Source: Acinetobacter populi (GTDB lineage Bacteria; Pseudomonadota; Gammaproteobacteria; Pseudomonadales; Moraxellaceae). From it: DNA of 49,955 nucleotides. The DNA is taken from the NCBI RefSeq assembly GCF_002174125.1, contig NZ_NEXX01000002.1:596481-646435 (forward strand), read 5' to 3'. Below are positions 1 to 14,407 of the stretch, piece by piece. Within the stretch, counting starts at the first letter, position 1; each line of letters opens with the position of its first letter. The notes under the pieces were generated by a model. That model saw only the letters and a program-made list of their open reading frames with translations. It ran no database searches and had not been told where the DNA came from. The position numbers were made by a program, and so were the translations under genes.

Positions 1-5210
<5,210 letters not shown>

Positions 5211-5731
5211 TAATATTTTAATAAATGTGATCAAAATAGCGTTTTTTTCGTATAAAAATCTATATTCTTCTTGTTTTTAACCATTTTGAGCTGTTTTTAT
5301 GACAAATTTTGTCATTCTCAAAGAATTTTTCTGTTTTTACAAAATATCTTCCGTCAAAATTTGACACATACTTTGTCCTTAAATATGTAAACAATATTTT
5401 TATTCCGTTAATCTTAATTTCATATTGTGTAGTATTTGTTATCATTCTAAAATATTGTACTTGATATCTACATAATTAGAATAAAGTTATAGGTGGTTCA
5501 ATATGAGATGACAACCTGTTTGCTATTTTCAGTAAATTAACTTTAACGAATTGATATAGGTTTTTTAAATATAGAAGCACTCAAAACATTAGCTGCATTA
5601 TTTTTTCTTTATACTACTGGATGTTACGAATAAAGCAACACATATCTACTCTCTCTGGAAAAATTCACAATATGAATGGATACTCTGAGTATGGCATTTA
5701 TTTAGGTGTTGGTTTACATATTCATGCCATG

Positions 5732-5758
5732 GCTGAAGAATACCTGATATTCTTCAGC
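5732..5758 (-). terminator. Perfect 11-bp hairpin after the DUF2147 gene
   Basis: GCTGAAGAATA and TATTCTTCAGC flank a 5-base loop, 23 bp downstream of the DUF2147 stop. There is no strong U-tract on either side, so it may protect the mRNA 3' end rather than terminate on its own. Confidence 0.5.
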
Positions 5759-5780
5759 ATGACACATTTAACAGAGTGTG

Positions 5781-6221
5781 TTAATTGGCACGCAACCAAG
5801 TCTGGTTGCGTCCTAGTGCAGAAATACCGATATAACCTCGTACTTGCAGTTTTTTACCGTCTGGTGATACCTCGGCTTTCATTTTATAGGTCTTACCCGA
5901 TTTTGGATCTAAAATTGTGCCGCCATCATATTTACCAGCTGACACAGCTTTTAAATTACGCACGATGGTGACACCTTCAAGCGGTTTACCTTTTAAGGCA
6001 CCAGCGCAGGTATTACAGCCTTTTTCAACATTTGGATCTAAAGATTTACTGATGGTGGCGGTAAACGTACCATTGGCTTGTTGTTTAAAACTTACCAAAG
6101 CCTTCGGTTTACCAGTTTCATCATCAATGGTTTTCCATTCGCTATTATTTAATACATCGGCAGCAAAAACGCTTGTGGTTGTGAATGCAGTTGTAAGCAG
6201 CAATAATGATAGTTTTTTCAT
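5781..6221 (-). CDS. Secreted DUF2147 family protein
   Basis: A 146-residue protein with a clear Sec signal peptide (about residues 1-20, cleavage after SVFA), so it is exported to the periplasm or outer membrane. The mature part matches the DUF2147 pattern: an N-terminal W-K-T-I-D-D-E-T-G-K-P segment, a C-x-x-C pair (GCNTCAG), and a C-terminal L-x-V-R-G-Y-I-G segment ending in QTWLR. Proteins of this family are small beta-rich envelope proteins of unknown biochemical role. It stands alone, with a hairpin downstream. Confidence 0.9.
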   Translation of the reverse strand: MKKLSLLLLTTAFTTTSVFAADVLNNSEWKTIDDETGKPKALVSFKQQANGTFTATISKSLDPNVEKGCNTCAGALKGKPLEGVTIVRNLKAVSAGKYDGGTILDPKSGKTYKMKAEVSPDGKKLQVRGYIGISALGRNQTWLRAN

Positions 6222-6355
6222 GAAACAGTCCTTATTTATCGTTTCCTGTGGTCAACTATAAAATAATAACAAATTTATGACATGGATTTTGGGTTTATAA
6301 ATGTAATGATATGGGGTATTTTTATGAATAATTAGTCACTTTTATGGATTGATTT

Positions 6356-7267
6356 ATGCCAAAAACCTCACAATTCCGAACTTTTGCAATCGAAAAAATA
6401 TTAAAAGCAACCCTGAAATTTCCTAGTGAACAAGGGCTCTCTGCCATTACCTTACGTAAGCTACTTGTCCCTGCAAGTAAATTACTGCCTGTCAATCGTT
6501 CCTTGCATTTCAAAAAACTTCATCTAGCCGGTATGTCATGTGAAGAAATCAAGATTCGTAATGAAGCACCGACACAAATGATTTTCCATATCCATGGCGG
6601 TGCTTTTTTTCTCGGTGGTCTGGACAGTCATCGTGGGCTGATGTCTGATCTGGTCACGTATACCAAAGCACAGGTGTTACATCTGGACTATCCACTGGCC
6701 CCCGAACACCCATTCCCTTATGCGCTTGATTTGCTGTTTGCTGCATATCTGGAAATTTTACAACAGGGGATTGAGCCCAAAGACATTACCTTATCGGGGG
6801 ATTCCTGTGGCGGGAATCTGGCACTGGCACTGTGTTTAAAATTACGGGATGAAAAATTACCGTTGCCAAGTGGTTTAATCCTGATGTCGCCTTGGCTGGA
6901 TTTATCTTTAAGTGGTGAGTCTTTGAAGTTTAATGCCAAACAGGATGCCTTACTTTCAGAACAGTTATTAAAACAGGGCATCGAGTATTATATTACCGAC
7001 GATAGCAGTATCGATGAACCCTATGTGTCTCCTCTCTTTGCCAATTTAAGCGGTTTACCTGAAATCCTGATTCAGGTCGGAAGTAAAGAAATTTTACTCG
7101 ATGATGCCAAACGATTAAAAGAATATGTTGATCAGGCTGGTGGTAAGGCAACTTTATCGATTTATCCTGGTATGTGGCATAATTTTCATATGTTTAACCA
7201 TTGGGTAGAGCAAGCAAAACAGGCATTAGTAGACATCGCCAGATTTGTAGATCATGTTGACCGATAA
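6356..7267 (+). CDS. Alpha/beta hydrolase, hormone-sensitive-lipase family esterase
   Basis: A 303-residue cytoplasmic carboxylesterase of the HSL type (alpha/beta hydrolase fold-3). The oxyanion motif HGGAFFLGG starts at His80. The nucleophile is Ser150 in GDSCGG, and the general base is His275 in MWHNFH. The acid is either Glu245 or the Asp pair at 249-250 in GSKEILLDD. There is no signal peptide. Likely substrates are short-chain acyl esters; the natural one cannot be read. It is transcribed alone and ends at a strong terminator. Confidence 0.92.
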   Translation: MPKTSQFRTFAIEKILKATLKFPSEQGLSAITLRKLLVPASKLLPVNRSLHFKKLHLAGMSCEEIKIRNEAPTQMIFHIHGGAFFLGGLDSHRGLMSDLVTYTKAQVLHLDYPLAPEHPFPYALDLLFAAYLEILQQGIEPKDITLSGDSCGGNLALALCLKLRDEKLPLPSGLILMSPWLDLSLSGESLKFNAKQDALLSEQLLKQGIEYYITDDSSIDEPYVSPLFANLSGLPEILIQVGSKEILLDDAKRLKEYVDQAGGKATLSIYPGMWHNFHMFNHWVEQAKQALVDIARFVDHVDR

Positions 7268-7301
7268 TTAACCCTCCTGATTCTGTACATCCAGTAAAAT
7301 T

Positions 7302-7337
7302 AAAAAGACAAGACATCTATTTACTCTTGTCTTTTTT
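7302..7337 (+). terminator. Rho-independent terminator of the esterase gene
   Basis: The arms AAAAAGACAAG and CTTGTCTTTTT enclose a 13-base loop. The right arm runs into a T-tract. Confidence 0.85.
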
Positions 7338-7448
7338 ATGATCGTCCCCATTTTATACATCATACCCTATGACATAATTGCTGAAGAAAAGTTATACTTA
7401 TCGGATAATTCTTCTTCATATTGAGACACTGGCACAAAGACAGCACAC

Positions 7449-7994
7449 ATGGCAAAACAATTCTTACAGTCTTGGCTCCCTTCTGCCGATCGTGTGTCCA
7501 ATTTAAAATTTATGCGTCTTTTTGGCAAACATGCAACGAATCCACTGATTTGGTATGTCAATCGTAAATCCATTGCCAAAGCAGTGTTTATCGGCACTTT
7601 TTTTGGTTTGTTGCCAATTCCTTTTCATAGTGTCTTTATTGCGGTTGCTGCAATTTTTTTGGAAGTTAATTTACCAATTGGACTTGCGCTGGCTTGGCTC
7701 AGTAATCCATTGACCATCATTCCGATTTTATATCTGGGTTTTTGGCTGGGAAGTAAGATTTATCATGTCCATATGATTAATAAGGAAATGATTTTAGGTG
7801 TATTACATCAAATCGAACATTGGATCACAAATTTGGGGCATGGTCATGTTGATTGTAGCCTAGCCAAAATTTTACTCTCTGGCTTGATGATTGAAGCCTT
7901 AATCTTCGCTGTATTATTTTATGTACTTACACATATTTTCTGGCGCTGGAGTGTGCTACGAAAATGGAAAAAACGGCATCAGATCAAACCTTAA
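7449..7994 (+). CDS. DUF2062 domain membrane protein
   Basis: A 181-residue inner-membrane protein. The DUF2062 core is visible at about residues 30-165: N-R-K-S-I-A-K-A-V-F-I-G, then G-L-L-P-I-P-F-H and L-A-W-L-S-N-P-L-T. There are hydrophobic segments near 44-75, 78-105 and 143-165, and a basic C-terminal tail. The role of the family is unknown. It has its own intergenic regions on both sides, so it is probably monocistronic. Confidence 0.88.
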   Translation: MAKQFLQSWLPSADRVSNLKFMRLFGKHATNPLIWYVNRKSIAKAVFIGTFFGLLPIPFHSVFIAVAAIFLEVNLPIGLALAWLSNPLTIIPILYLGFWLGSKIYHVHMINKEMILGVLHQIEHWITNLGHGHVDCSLAKILLSGLMIEALIFAVLFYVLTHIFWRWSVLRKWKKRHQIKP

Positions 7995-8442
7995 TTCTGC
8001 TTTGTGATCAACGGTCTATGCCATTTATAAAAACTCTACCCCCGAACAGATTCAATTTGAGAAAGGGGCAGGTATTTTACAAATCCTATGACTCTGCTTA
8101 AAAGAGAAACGTTAAATCTCCATTCATCCCATACAATACAAACTCATAATTTAATATTTAAAAATCAAAATATTATGTAATTTAATAGGTGACTATCCTT
8201 TATTTCCCTGCATTTTAAAGAGAGGGTTTTCTCTCTTCTCAATAAACCGTCATGTTGATAAGTATGAATTTAAAGCGACGCCCTCTCTAAATTCATACCT
8301 TAAAATGTCAGGTCATAAATAATTAACAATAGTGTATTTCTCATTCTATATCTATATATTGAATAAGTAATGCAAAAATCGCACTGTTATGGTGTGTTTA
8401 TTGCTTACAAAGCGGATACAACTTGCCATACAGAGATCATCA
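7995..8442 (+). promoter_or_regulatory. Possible structured leader upstream of the symporter
   Basis: This gene-free stretch holds two hairpins. The first is AAGAGAG (8218-8224) with CTCTCTT (8231-8237). The second is a perfect 11-bp stem, GTATGAATTTA (8262-8272) with TAAATTCATAC (8288-8298). The loop and first arm base of the second contain CCCTCTCT (8281-8288), an exact complement of AGAGAGGG (8219-8226) in the first. This allows a pseudoknot or mutually exclusive pairing. The second element could instead be a DNA operator. No known riboswitch class was recognised. Confidence 0.4.
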
Positions 8443-9702
8443 ATGTTATCGATACTTAAAAAAAGCCTATTTGCACAGGTGGTCCTTGCGCTCATTTTGG
8501 GGGTCATTCTGGGAATTGTCGCACATGATTTCGCACTCGCATTAAAACCATTGGGGGATGGTTTTATATCTCTTATCAAAATGCTAATCGCACCTATCGT
8601 ATTCTGTGTTGTTGTTTTGGGTATTTTTGGTGCAGATGACGTTAAGAAAATGGGTCGTGTTGGTGCAAAAACCATTCTTTATTTTGAGGTTGTTACTACA
8701 ATTGCATTATTTTTAGGCATTGCAGTCGCCTATATATTCAAACCCGGTGTCGGTATGAATATCGATATTTCCACACTCGATGGAAAAGATCTCGCTACCT
8801 ATACCGAGCGAGCACAGGAATTGGCTTCCGCATCAGACTTTTTATTGCATTTGATTCCAAAAACTGTATTTGATGCGTTCACCAAAGGCGATATTTTACA
8901 AGTGCTGGTGATTGCTATTTTATTCGGTGTCAGCATGTTACTGGTTCCCAAGCATGTCGCAGAGCCAGCCAAAACATTTATCGAATCAGTTTCTGAAATT
9001 TTATTTAAAGCCATGGGACTGATCATTAAACTAGCACCTTTGGGGGTTTTAGGTTCGGTTGCTTATACCACTGCAAAATTTGGTGTAAGTTCATTGGTGC
9101 AATTGGGCGCATTGGTCTTTTTATTCTATGCGACCTGTTTATTCTTTATCGTTGTGGTTTTAGGCAGTATCTTAAAACTAGCTGGCTTTAATATCTTTAA
9201 ATTTATCAAATATTTTAAAGAAGAGCTTACCATCGTTTTGGGAACAGCATCTTCCGATTCTGTCCTCCCACAGATTATGAATAAACTTCGTGCTTTGGGA
9301 ATCAAAAACTCTACAGTCGGTCTGGTGATCCCTACAGGTTATTCTTTTAATCTAGACGGATTTTCCATCTATCTGACCCTGGGTGTCATCTTTATTGCAC
9401 AGGCTTGTAATATCGATTTAAGTTTTAGCCATTTGGCTGCCATTTTACTGGTATCGTTGATCACATCAAAAGGTGCACACGGCATTCCGGGGTCTGCACT
9501 GGTGATTCTGGCTGCGACCTTATCGGTGATTCCAAGCTTACCTGCAATTGGTCTGGTGTTACTGCTTTCTGTCGACTGGTTTATCGGAATTGTCCGTGCC
9601 TGCACCAACCTGATTGGTAACTGTGTCGCCACTGTTGTGATTGCTTCATGGGAAAAAGATATTGATAAAGCACAGGCCAAACAGGTGTTGGATCAAGCTT
9701 AA
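8443..9702 (+). CDS. Dicarboxylate/amino acid:cation symporter (DctA/GltP family)
   Basis: A 419-residue inner-membrane secondary transporter that takes up C4-dicarboxylates or acidic amino acids with H+ or Na+. The family core is clear: KPLGDGFISLIKMLIAPI, the hairpin GTASSDSVLP, the IPTGYSFNLDGFSIYL segment, the second hairpin SSKGAHGIPGSALV, and the binding helix NLIGNCVATVV. It resembles E. coli DctA most, though hairpin 1 has Asp for Glu and DGF replaces DGT, so the substrate is uncertain. I chose ATG 8443 (MLSILKK), which matches the family N-terminus and has AGAG upstream, rather than the in-frame ATG at 8389. Confidence 0.92.
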   Translation: MLSILKKSLFAQVVLALILGVILGIVAHDFALALKPLGDGFISLIKMLIAPIVFCVVVLGIFGADDVKKMGRVGAKTILYFEVVTTIALFLGIAVAYIFKPGVGMNIDISTLDGKDLATYTERAQELASASDFLLHLIPKTVFDAFTKGDILQVLVIAILFGVSMLLVPKHVAEPAKTFIESVSEILFKAMGLIIKLAPLGVLGSVAYTTAKFGVSSLVQLGALVFLFYATCLFFIVVVLGSILKLAGFNIFKFIKYFKEELTIVLGTASSDSVLPQIMNKLRALGIKNSTVGLVIPTGYSFNLDGFSIYLTLGVIFIAQACNIDLSFSHLAAILLVSLITSKGAHGIPGSALVILAATLSVIPSLPAIGLVLLLSVDWFIGIVRACTNLIGNCVATVVIASWEKDIDKAQAKQVLDQA

Positions 9703-9720
9703 TCGTATAACAGAATATAA

Positions 9721-9747
9721 AAAACTCGGGCAATGATCCCGAGTTTT
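9721..9747 (+). terminator. Terminator after the symporter
   Basis: AAAACTCGGG and CCCGAGTTTT form a 10-bp stem with a 7-base loop and T-rich 3' side. It lies between convergent genes and could serve both. Confidence 0.9.
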
Positions 9748-9809
9748 TGTTTTTAATACCGAATGAACGACATAATTAAAACGATCTACTTAAAATTCTC
9801 TGTTTAAAA

Positions 9810-12164
9810 TCATCGTCCCGAAGTTTTGGCAGGACGTTTACGCTGTCCACTTTCTCTAGGTGGCAATCCGGTATGCTGGGTTAAAACCTTACCTTTTTTC
9901 GGTTGTTTGGTTTGGTAGCGAACGGCATTTTCACTGGTGCGCTTGACCGAATCGCCAGCCTTGCTGGAATTTTTCTTACGTGCAGATTGATAATCCCCTG
10001 TACCTTGCGGTTGATAGGTCGGAATCAAATGCTGTTTTGAATTTCCAATCAAGTCTTCCCGCCCCATCTCTTTTAAGGCTTCACGCAATAATGGCCAGTT
10101 ATTTGGATCGTGATAACGCAAGAAAGCCTTATGTAAACGACGACGCTTTTCACCTTTTACAATATCCACATCTTCACTGTATCTTGTAACACGCGCCAAT
10201 GGATTTTTATGGGTGTAATACATGGTCGAAGCGGTTGCCATTGGGGAAGGATAGAAGGTTTGCACCTGATCGGCGCGGAAACCATTTTTCTTTAACCAAA
10301 TGGCCAGATTCATCATGTCATAATCGGTAGTGCCCGGATGAGCAGCAATAAAGTAAGGAATCAAATATTGCTCTTTACCCACCTCTTTACTAAAGCGATC
10401 AAACATCTGTTTAAAACGGTCATAAGTACCAATTCCGGGTTTCATCATCTTAGACAATGGCCCCTGCTCGGTATGTTCCGGTGCAATTTTTAAATAACCG
10501 CCCACATGATGCTGCACCAACTCCTTGACATATTCTGGATTTAAGACGGCCAGATCGTAACGCAGACCGGAACCAATCAAAATCTTTTTAATGCCTTTAA
10601 GCGCACGGGCTTTTTGATAAAGCTGGGTTAAAGGTGCATGATCGGTATGTAAGTTTTGACAAACACCCGGATAAACACAGGATGGCTTACGACAATTCTT
10701 TTCAATCTCTGAATCTTTGCAATGCAGGCGGTACATGTTTGCAGTCGGGCCACCCAGATCGGAAATAATCCCGGTAAACTGCGGTGCGGTATCACGAATT
10801 TTTTCCACTTCACGCAAAATCGATTCTTCTGAACGATTCTGGATAATCCGGCCTTCATGTTCGGTAATCGAACAAAAAGTACAACCGCCAAAGCAGCCAC
10901 GCATGATATTGACAGAAAACTTGATCATATCAAACGCAGGGAATCTGGCATCGCCATAGGATGGATGTGGCAGACGTGCATAAGGCAGGTCAAACACATA
11001 ATCCATTTCTTCTGTGGTTAGTGGAATTGGCGGTGGATTCAGCCAGACATCACGATCCCCATGTCGTTGTACCAGCGCCCGTGCATTGCCGGGATTGGTT
11101 TCCAGATGCAAAATGCGGTTGGCATGTGCATACAATATCCGATCATTTGCGACCTGTTCAAACGCAGGCAGTCGGATCACGGCAAGTTCCCGTGGTGGTA
11201 ATTTATGCTTGATGGCTTTTGACGGTGCAGCTTTAAGTTGCACAATCTGGGTATCTTCTGCCAGTTCATCGCCGGCCTTGACAATTGGATTACTCACCAA
11301 TTCTTTTTGAAAATCCTGATATTGCGCCAGATTATTGCCTTTATCTTTTTCAATCTCGCAACCATCCAGATCTTCTGTCATGACATAGGGATTAATGATC
11401 GGATCAACCCGACCCACAACATCCACATCATTACTGTCGATCTCGATAAATCCAGCTTTTAATTCACGACTGGATTTATTCAAAATAAATGCCGTACCAC
11501 GGACATCAACAATATTTTTGACCGCTTCGCCCTTGGACAGACGATGTATGATTTCAATAATGGCACGTTCGCCATTGCCATATACCAGCAAATCAGGTTT
11601 GGCATCCATCAAAATAGAACGACGCACTTTATCCGACCAATAATCGTAATGTGCAATGCGGCGTAAACTGCCTTCGATACCACCAAGAATAATCGGCACA
11701 TCCGGATATGCCTCACGGCAACGCTGACAATACACGGTTGCTGCACGATCCGGACGACGGTTGGCCTCATTATTGGGAGAATAGGCATCATCGGAACGGA
11801 TTTTACGATCTGCGGTATAGCGGTTGATCATCGAATCCATATTGCCGGCTGTCACACCATAGGCAATGGTCGGTTTACCCAGCGCCTTAAACGCATCTGC
11901 CGAAGTCCAGTCCGGCTGAGCGATAATACCAACCCGAAAACCCTGTGCTTCAATGGCACGCCCAATCACCCCGGAACAGAAAGATGGATGGTCAATATAA
12001 GCATCGCCACAGACCAGAATAAAATCACAGGCATCCCAGCCCAGCATATCCATTTCTTCCCGTGACATTGGTAAGAATGGGGCTGGCTCAAAACATGATG
12101 CCCAATACTTGTCATAATCAAACAAGGCTTTGGGCGCAGTTTGCGGCTTATAGGCAGTGGACAT
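9810..12164 (-). CDS. ygiQ: YgiQ family radical SAM protein
   Basis: A 784-residue protein of the YgiQ/UPF0313 family, the usual length. The N-terminal domain (about 1-330) begins with the conserved block [16 protein letters not shown] and contains [18 protein letters not shown]. The radical SAM core follows, with its iron-sulfur motif CFGGCTFC at Cys424, Cys428 and Cys431. The C-terminal tail is lysine/arginine-rich. The cellular substrate of YgiQ is not established. It shows no operon partner: the next gene upstream ends 168 bp away and the downstream gene is convergent. Confidence 0.95.
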   Translation of the reverse strand: MSTAYKPQTAPKALFDYDKYWASCFEPAPFLPMSREEMDMLGWDACDFILVCGDAYIDHPSFCSGVIGRAIEAQGFRVGIIAQPDWTSADAFKALGKPTIAYGVTAGNMDSMINRYTADRKIRSDDAYSPNNEANRRPDRAATVYCQRCREAYPDVPIILGGIEGSLRRIAHYDYWSDKVRRSILMDAKPDLLVYGNGERAIIEIIHRLSKGEAVKNIVDVRGTAFILNKSSRELKAGFIEIDSNDVDVVGRVDPIINPYVMTEDLDGCEIEKDKGNNLAQYQDFQKELVSNPIVKAGDELAEDTQIVQLKAAPSKAIKHKLPPRELAVIRLPAFEQVANDRILYAHANRILHLETNPGNARALVQRHGDRDVWLNPPPIPLTTEEMDYVFDLPYARLPHPSYGDARFPAFDMIKFSVNIMRGCFGGCTFCSITEHEGRIIQNRSEESILREVEKIRDTAPQFTGIISDLGGPTANMYRLHCKDSEIEKNCRKPSCVYPGVCQNLHTDHAPLTQLYQKARALKGIKKILIGSGLRYDLAVLNPEYVKELVQHHVGGYLKIAPEHTEQGPLSKMMKPGIGTYDRFKQMFDRFSKEVGKEQYLIPYFIAAHPGTTDYDMMNLAIWLKKNGFRADQVQTFYPSPMATASTMYYTHKNPLARVTRYSEDVDIVKGEKRRRLHKAFLRYHDPNNWPLLREALKEMGREDLIGNSKQHLIPTYQPQGTGDYQSARKKNSSKAGDSVKRTSENAVRYQTKQPKKGKVLTQHTGLPPRESGQRKRPAKTSGR

Positions 12165-12332
12165 AGCTGGCTAATCTCGGCTGGCATTGGAATCGTTGAA
12201 AGTTGCTCATTTTAGCATGAATTAAATTCATCTATTCAAAAACAATGTTACGCCGCTTTTTCTACGTGAATCCCGTCAGGAGTTATGAAATATAAGCAAA
12301 ATGAGATCAATCCCTACCCTTGCCTCTCCTAT

Positions 12333-13277
12333 TTAACCCCACCAATATCTTAAAATATGGAAATACACTGGTGCAGCAAAACAAATAGAATCAATACGAT
12401 CCAACATACCGCCATGTCCCTGAATCAAATGTCCCCAGTCTTTTACGCCACGATCCCGCTTAATGGCAGACATCACCAGACCGCCAAAGAAGCCAAAAAT
12501 ACAGACGATAAAACCAATTAATCCCGCTTGCCAGAGATTAAAAGGTGTCAACCAATGCAATGCCATCCCCAGTAAAGTCGCCAGAAATATCCCACCCAAC
12601 AAACCTTCTATGGTTTTTGATGGACTAAGTACAGGTGCAACTTTGTGTTTGCCGAACAATTTGCCACAGACATACTGCAACACATCAGACACCTGTACCA
12701 CCATGATCAGCCAGATCGCAAGCCAAATTTTATCGCCAGTAAAACCATACACCTTTAAATTTAATAATGCCGGCACATGGGAAATACAGAATACTGAAAC
12801 CATTAGCCCCCACTGGATTTTGGCACTGCGCTCCAGAAAACGGGTGGTGTCTTCCTGTTTCAAGGTGGCAATCGGAATCAGCAAAAAGACATAGAGCGGA
12901 ATAAAAATCGAGTATAAGCCGTACCAGTCAATGTAGATCAAATAATATTGATACGGAATGACAAAATAAAAGGCGATCAATAAAGCCAGATAATCGCCTC
13001 GTCGCGTCGGTAATAAGGTAATAAATTCCCGTAAGGCAAACAGTGAAATTAAGGCAAATAAAACAATTAAAGCGGTTTTGCCGAGTAAAATTGCTGCGCC
13101 CAAAATAACAAGCATGGCCCACCATGCATTAATGCGGGCATTGAGATTATCAATCACAGCATGCGGTTGCTGCTTGACCCGTTGTTTAAGCAGATGACCA
13201 ATGGTCGAAGCAATCACTAGAATAATCGTGACCGAAATAAATAATAAAGAGGTCAATTGTCCATGACTATAATTCAT
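12333..13277 (-). CDS. ynbB: CdsA-like phosphatidate cytidylyltransferase (YnbB type)
   Basis: A 314-residue polytopic membrane enzyme that should activate phosphatidate with CTP to CDP-diacylglycerol. The CDP-DAG synthase signature is intact near the C-terminus, at about residues 267-295: S-A-I-K-R-D-R-G-V-K-D, then QGHGGMLDRID. About eight hydrophobic segments precede it. Its start overlaps the stop of the acyltransferase gene by ATGA, so the two are translationally coupled. Together with the ynbA-, ynbC- and ynbD-like genes upstream it belongs to a YnbB-type accessory pathway rather than being the housekeeping CdsA. It is the last gene of the cluster. Confidence 0.9.
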   Translation of the reverse strand: MNYSHGQLTSLLFISVTIILVIASTIGHLLKQRVKQQPHAVIDNLNARINAWWAMLVILGAAILLGKTALIVLFALISLFALREFITLLPTRRGDYLALLIAFYFVIPYQYYLIYIDWYGLYSIFIPLYVFLLIPIATLKQEDTTRFLERSAKIQWGLMVSVFCISHVPALLNLKVYGFTGDKIWLAIWLIMVVQVSDVLQYVCGKLFGKHKVAPVLSPSKTIEGLLGGIFLATLLGMALHWLTPFNLWQAGLIGFIVCIFGFFGGLVMSAIKRDRGVKDWGHLIQGHGGMLDRIDSICFAAPVYFHILRYWWG

Positions 13278-13930
13278 TGATTCTCAACCTCTTGTAAGGC
13301 CAGTAATTGTTGCTCGGCACGATGTAAAAATGCAGTCTTATCTGGCAAATGCTGCGTATCCAGTGGCGTACCAAAAGCGACCGTTGACAATAACGGCAAT
13401 GGAATAAATGCGCCTTTTGGCATGACACGATTGAGGTTGGTAATCCACACTGGCACCAGTTCGACCTCGGGAAATCGTTGACTTAAATGGAATAAGCCAC
13501 TTTTAAAGGGCAACAGAATCTGATCTTCATCCAGATTACGTGTGCCTTCCGGGAAAAAAATCACCGAATCACCATCATTTAGTGCGTCAATAACCGGCTG
13601 TAAAGGGTCCTGACCAGATTCCCGATGTCTGGCAATGGTAATGCCGTGAAACACATCCTGAATCAGAAACTGCCTTAACGCATTACTTTGCCAATAATCA
13701 GAGGCCGCCACAGGACGGGTTTGCCGACGAATCGACGTCGGTAGAGATGACCATAACAAAACAAAATCAATATGACTGTTATGATTGGCATAATAAATCC
13801 GCTGTTTCAATTCCGGTTTGCAACCCAGCCATAAACTTCTTGCGCCAGTCAGCAAACGTACCGAACGACGCATTAAAAATGCCACGCCACGCGCAAGATA
13901 GTTGATTATTTTGGACGGGTTGTGCTTCAT
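13274..13930 (-). CDS. PlsC-type 1-acylglycerol-3-phosphate acyltransferase
   Basis: A 218-residue acyltransferase of the PlsC/LPLAT family. The catalytic H-x4-D motif is His50-Asp55 (NHNSHID), and the glycerophosphate-binding motif EGTR is at 128-131 (FFPEGTRN). It should move an acyl chain to lysophosphatidate or a similar lipid, supplying the phosphatidate that the downstream CdsA-like enzyme activates. The genes overlap by four bases. E. coli ynbABCD as I recall it has no such gene, so this looks like an addition to the cluster. Confidence 0.9.
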   Translation of the reverse strand: MKHNPSKIINYLARGVAFLMRRSVRLLTGARSLWLGCKPELKQRIYYANHNSHIDFVLLWSSLPTSIRRQTRPVAASDYWQSNALRQFLIQDVFHGITIARHRESGQDPLQPVIDALNDGDSVIFFPEGTRNLDEDQILLPFKSGLFHLSQRFPEVELVPVWITNLNRVMPKGAFIPLPLLSTVAFGTPLDTQHLPDKTAFLHRAEQQLLALQEVENQ

Positions 13931-13987
13931 GACCGTTTTGCCTCTTTTGTATTTGCGCTTGAATCTGCGTATTTTTGTGTACTGCGT

Positions 13988-14407
13988 TTATCGTGCCCCA
14001 AGGCAAATCATGCCAACCAATAATATCAACTGGATTGCCAACACCACACATTGCAGTTTAAACAGTCTTAATATTCCGGTTAAGCGTACTGTCCAAATTC
14101 GCCCGCTTTTTTTCGATGAAATCAGCTTTAAATCCAGTAATGCCTGATCCAGTTGTTCAGTCTGGGCATGGAGCGCATCTGCTGATTGAATCACCTGTTG
14201 TAATAACTGTCGATCAAACTGGACACGAATATACAGATAATGCTGGATGCTTGCCGCAAAGATGATAAGTAGTGCCAAAATATTCAAATTGGTCAATAAC
14301 ATGATCAAAAAAGCAAGTACCAGCAGAACATAACTTGCCCATAATATTGATGTACTACTTGCGGTTAATGCCAACACCACCTTAAATGGAGAAAGTGTTT
14401 GGTTCAT
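13988..14407 (-). CDS. Small membrane protein of unknown function in the ynb-like cluster
   Basis: A 139-residue protein I do not recognise. Hydrophobic segments span about residues 20-38 and 40-58 and the C-terminal 118-137. Between them lies a soluble, probably helical stretch rich in Q, L and D (LLQQVIQSADALHAQTEQLD). Its first 26 bases overlap the 3' end of the ynbD-like gene, and the acyltransferase follows after 57 bp. Tight packing in the cluster is the main evidence that it is real. It could be an accessory subunit of the lipid enzymes around it. Confidence 0.75.
   Translation of the reverse strand: MNQTLSPFKVVLALTASSTSILWASYVLLVLAFLIMLLTNLNILALLIIFAASIQHYLYIRVQFDRQLLQQVIQSADALHAQTEQLDQALLDLKLISSKKSGRIWTVRLTGILRLFKLQCVVLAIQLILLVGMICLGAR

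Noticed and set aside
5260..5445. 61-codon minus-strand ORF in the AT-rich gap.
   Set aside because: Low-complexity K/N/F-rich translation, no ribosome site or motif.
5621..5971. 116-codon plus-strand ORF.
   Set aside because: It overlaps the 3' half of the DUF2147 gene on the opposite strand and resembles no family.
8389..8442. Upstream start for the symporter.
   Set aside because: No ribosome site and extra residues not seen in the DctA family; ATG 8443 fits better.
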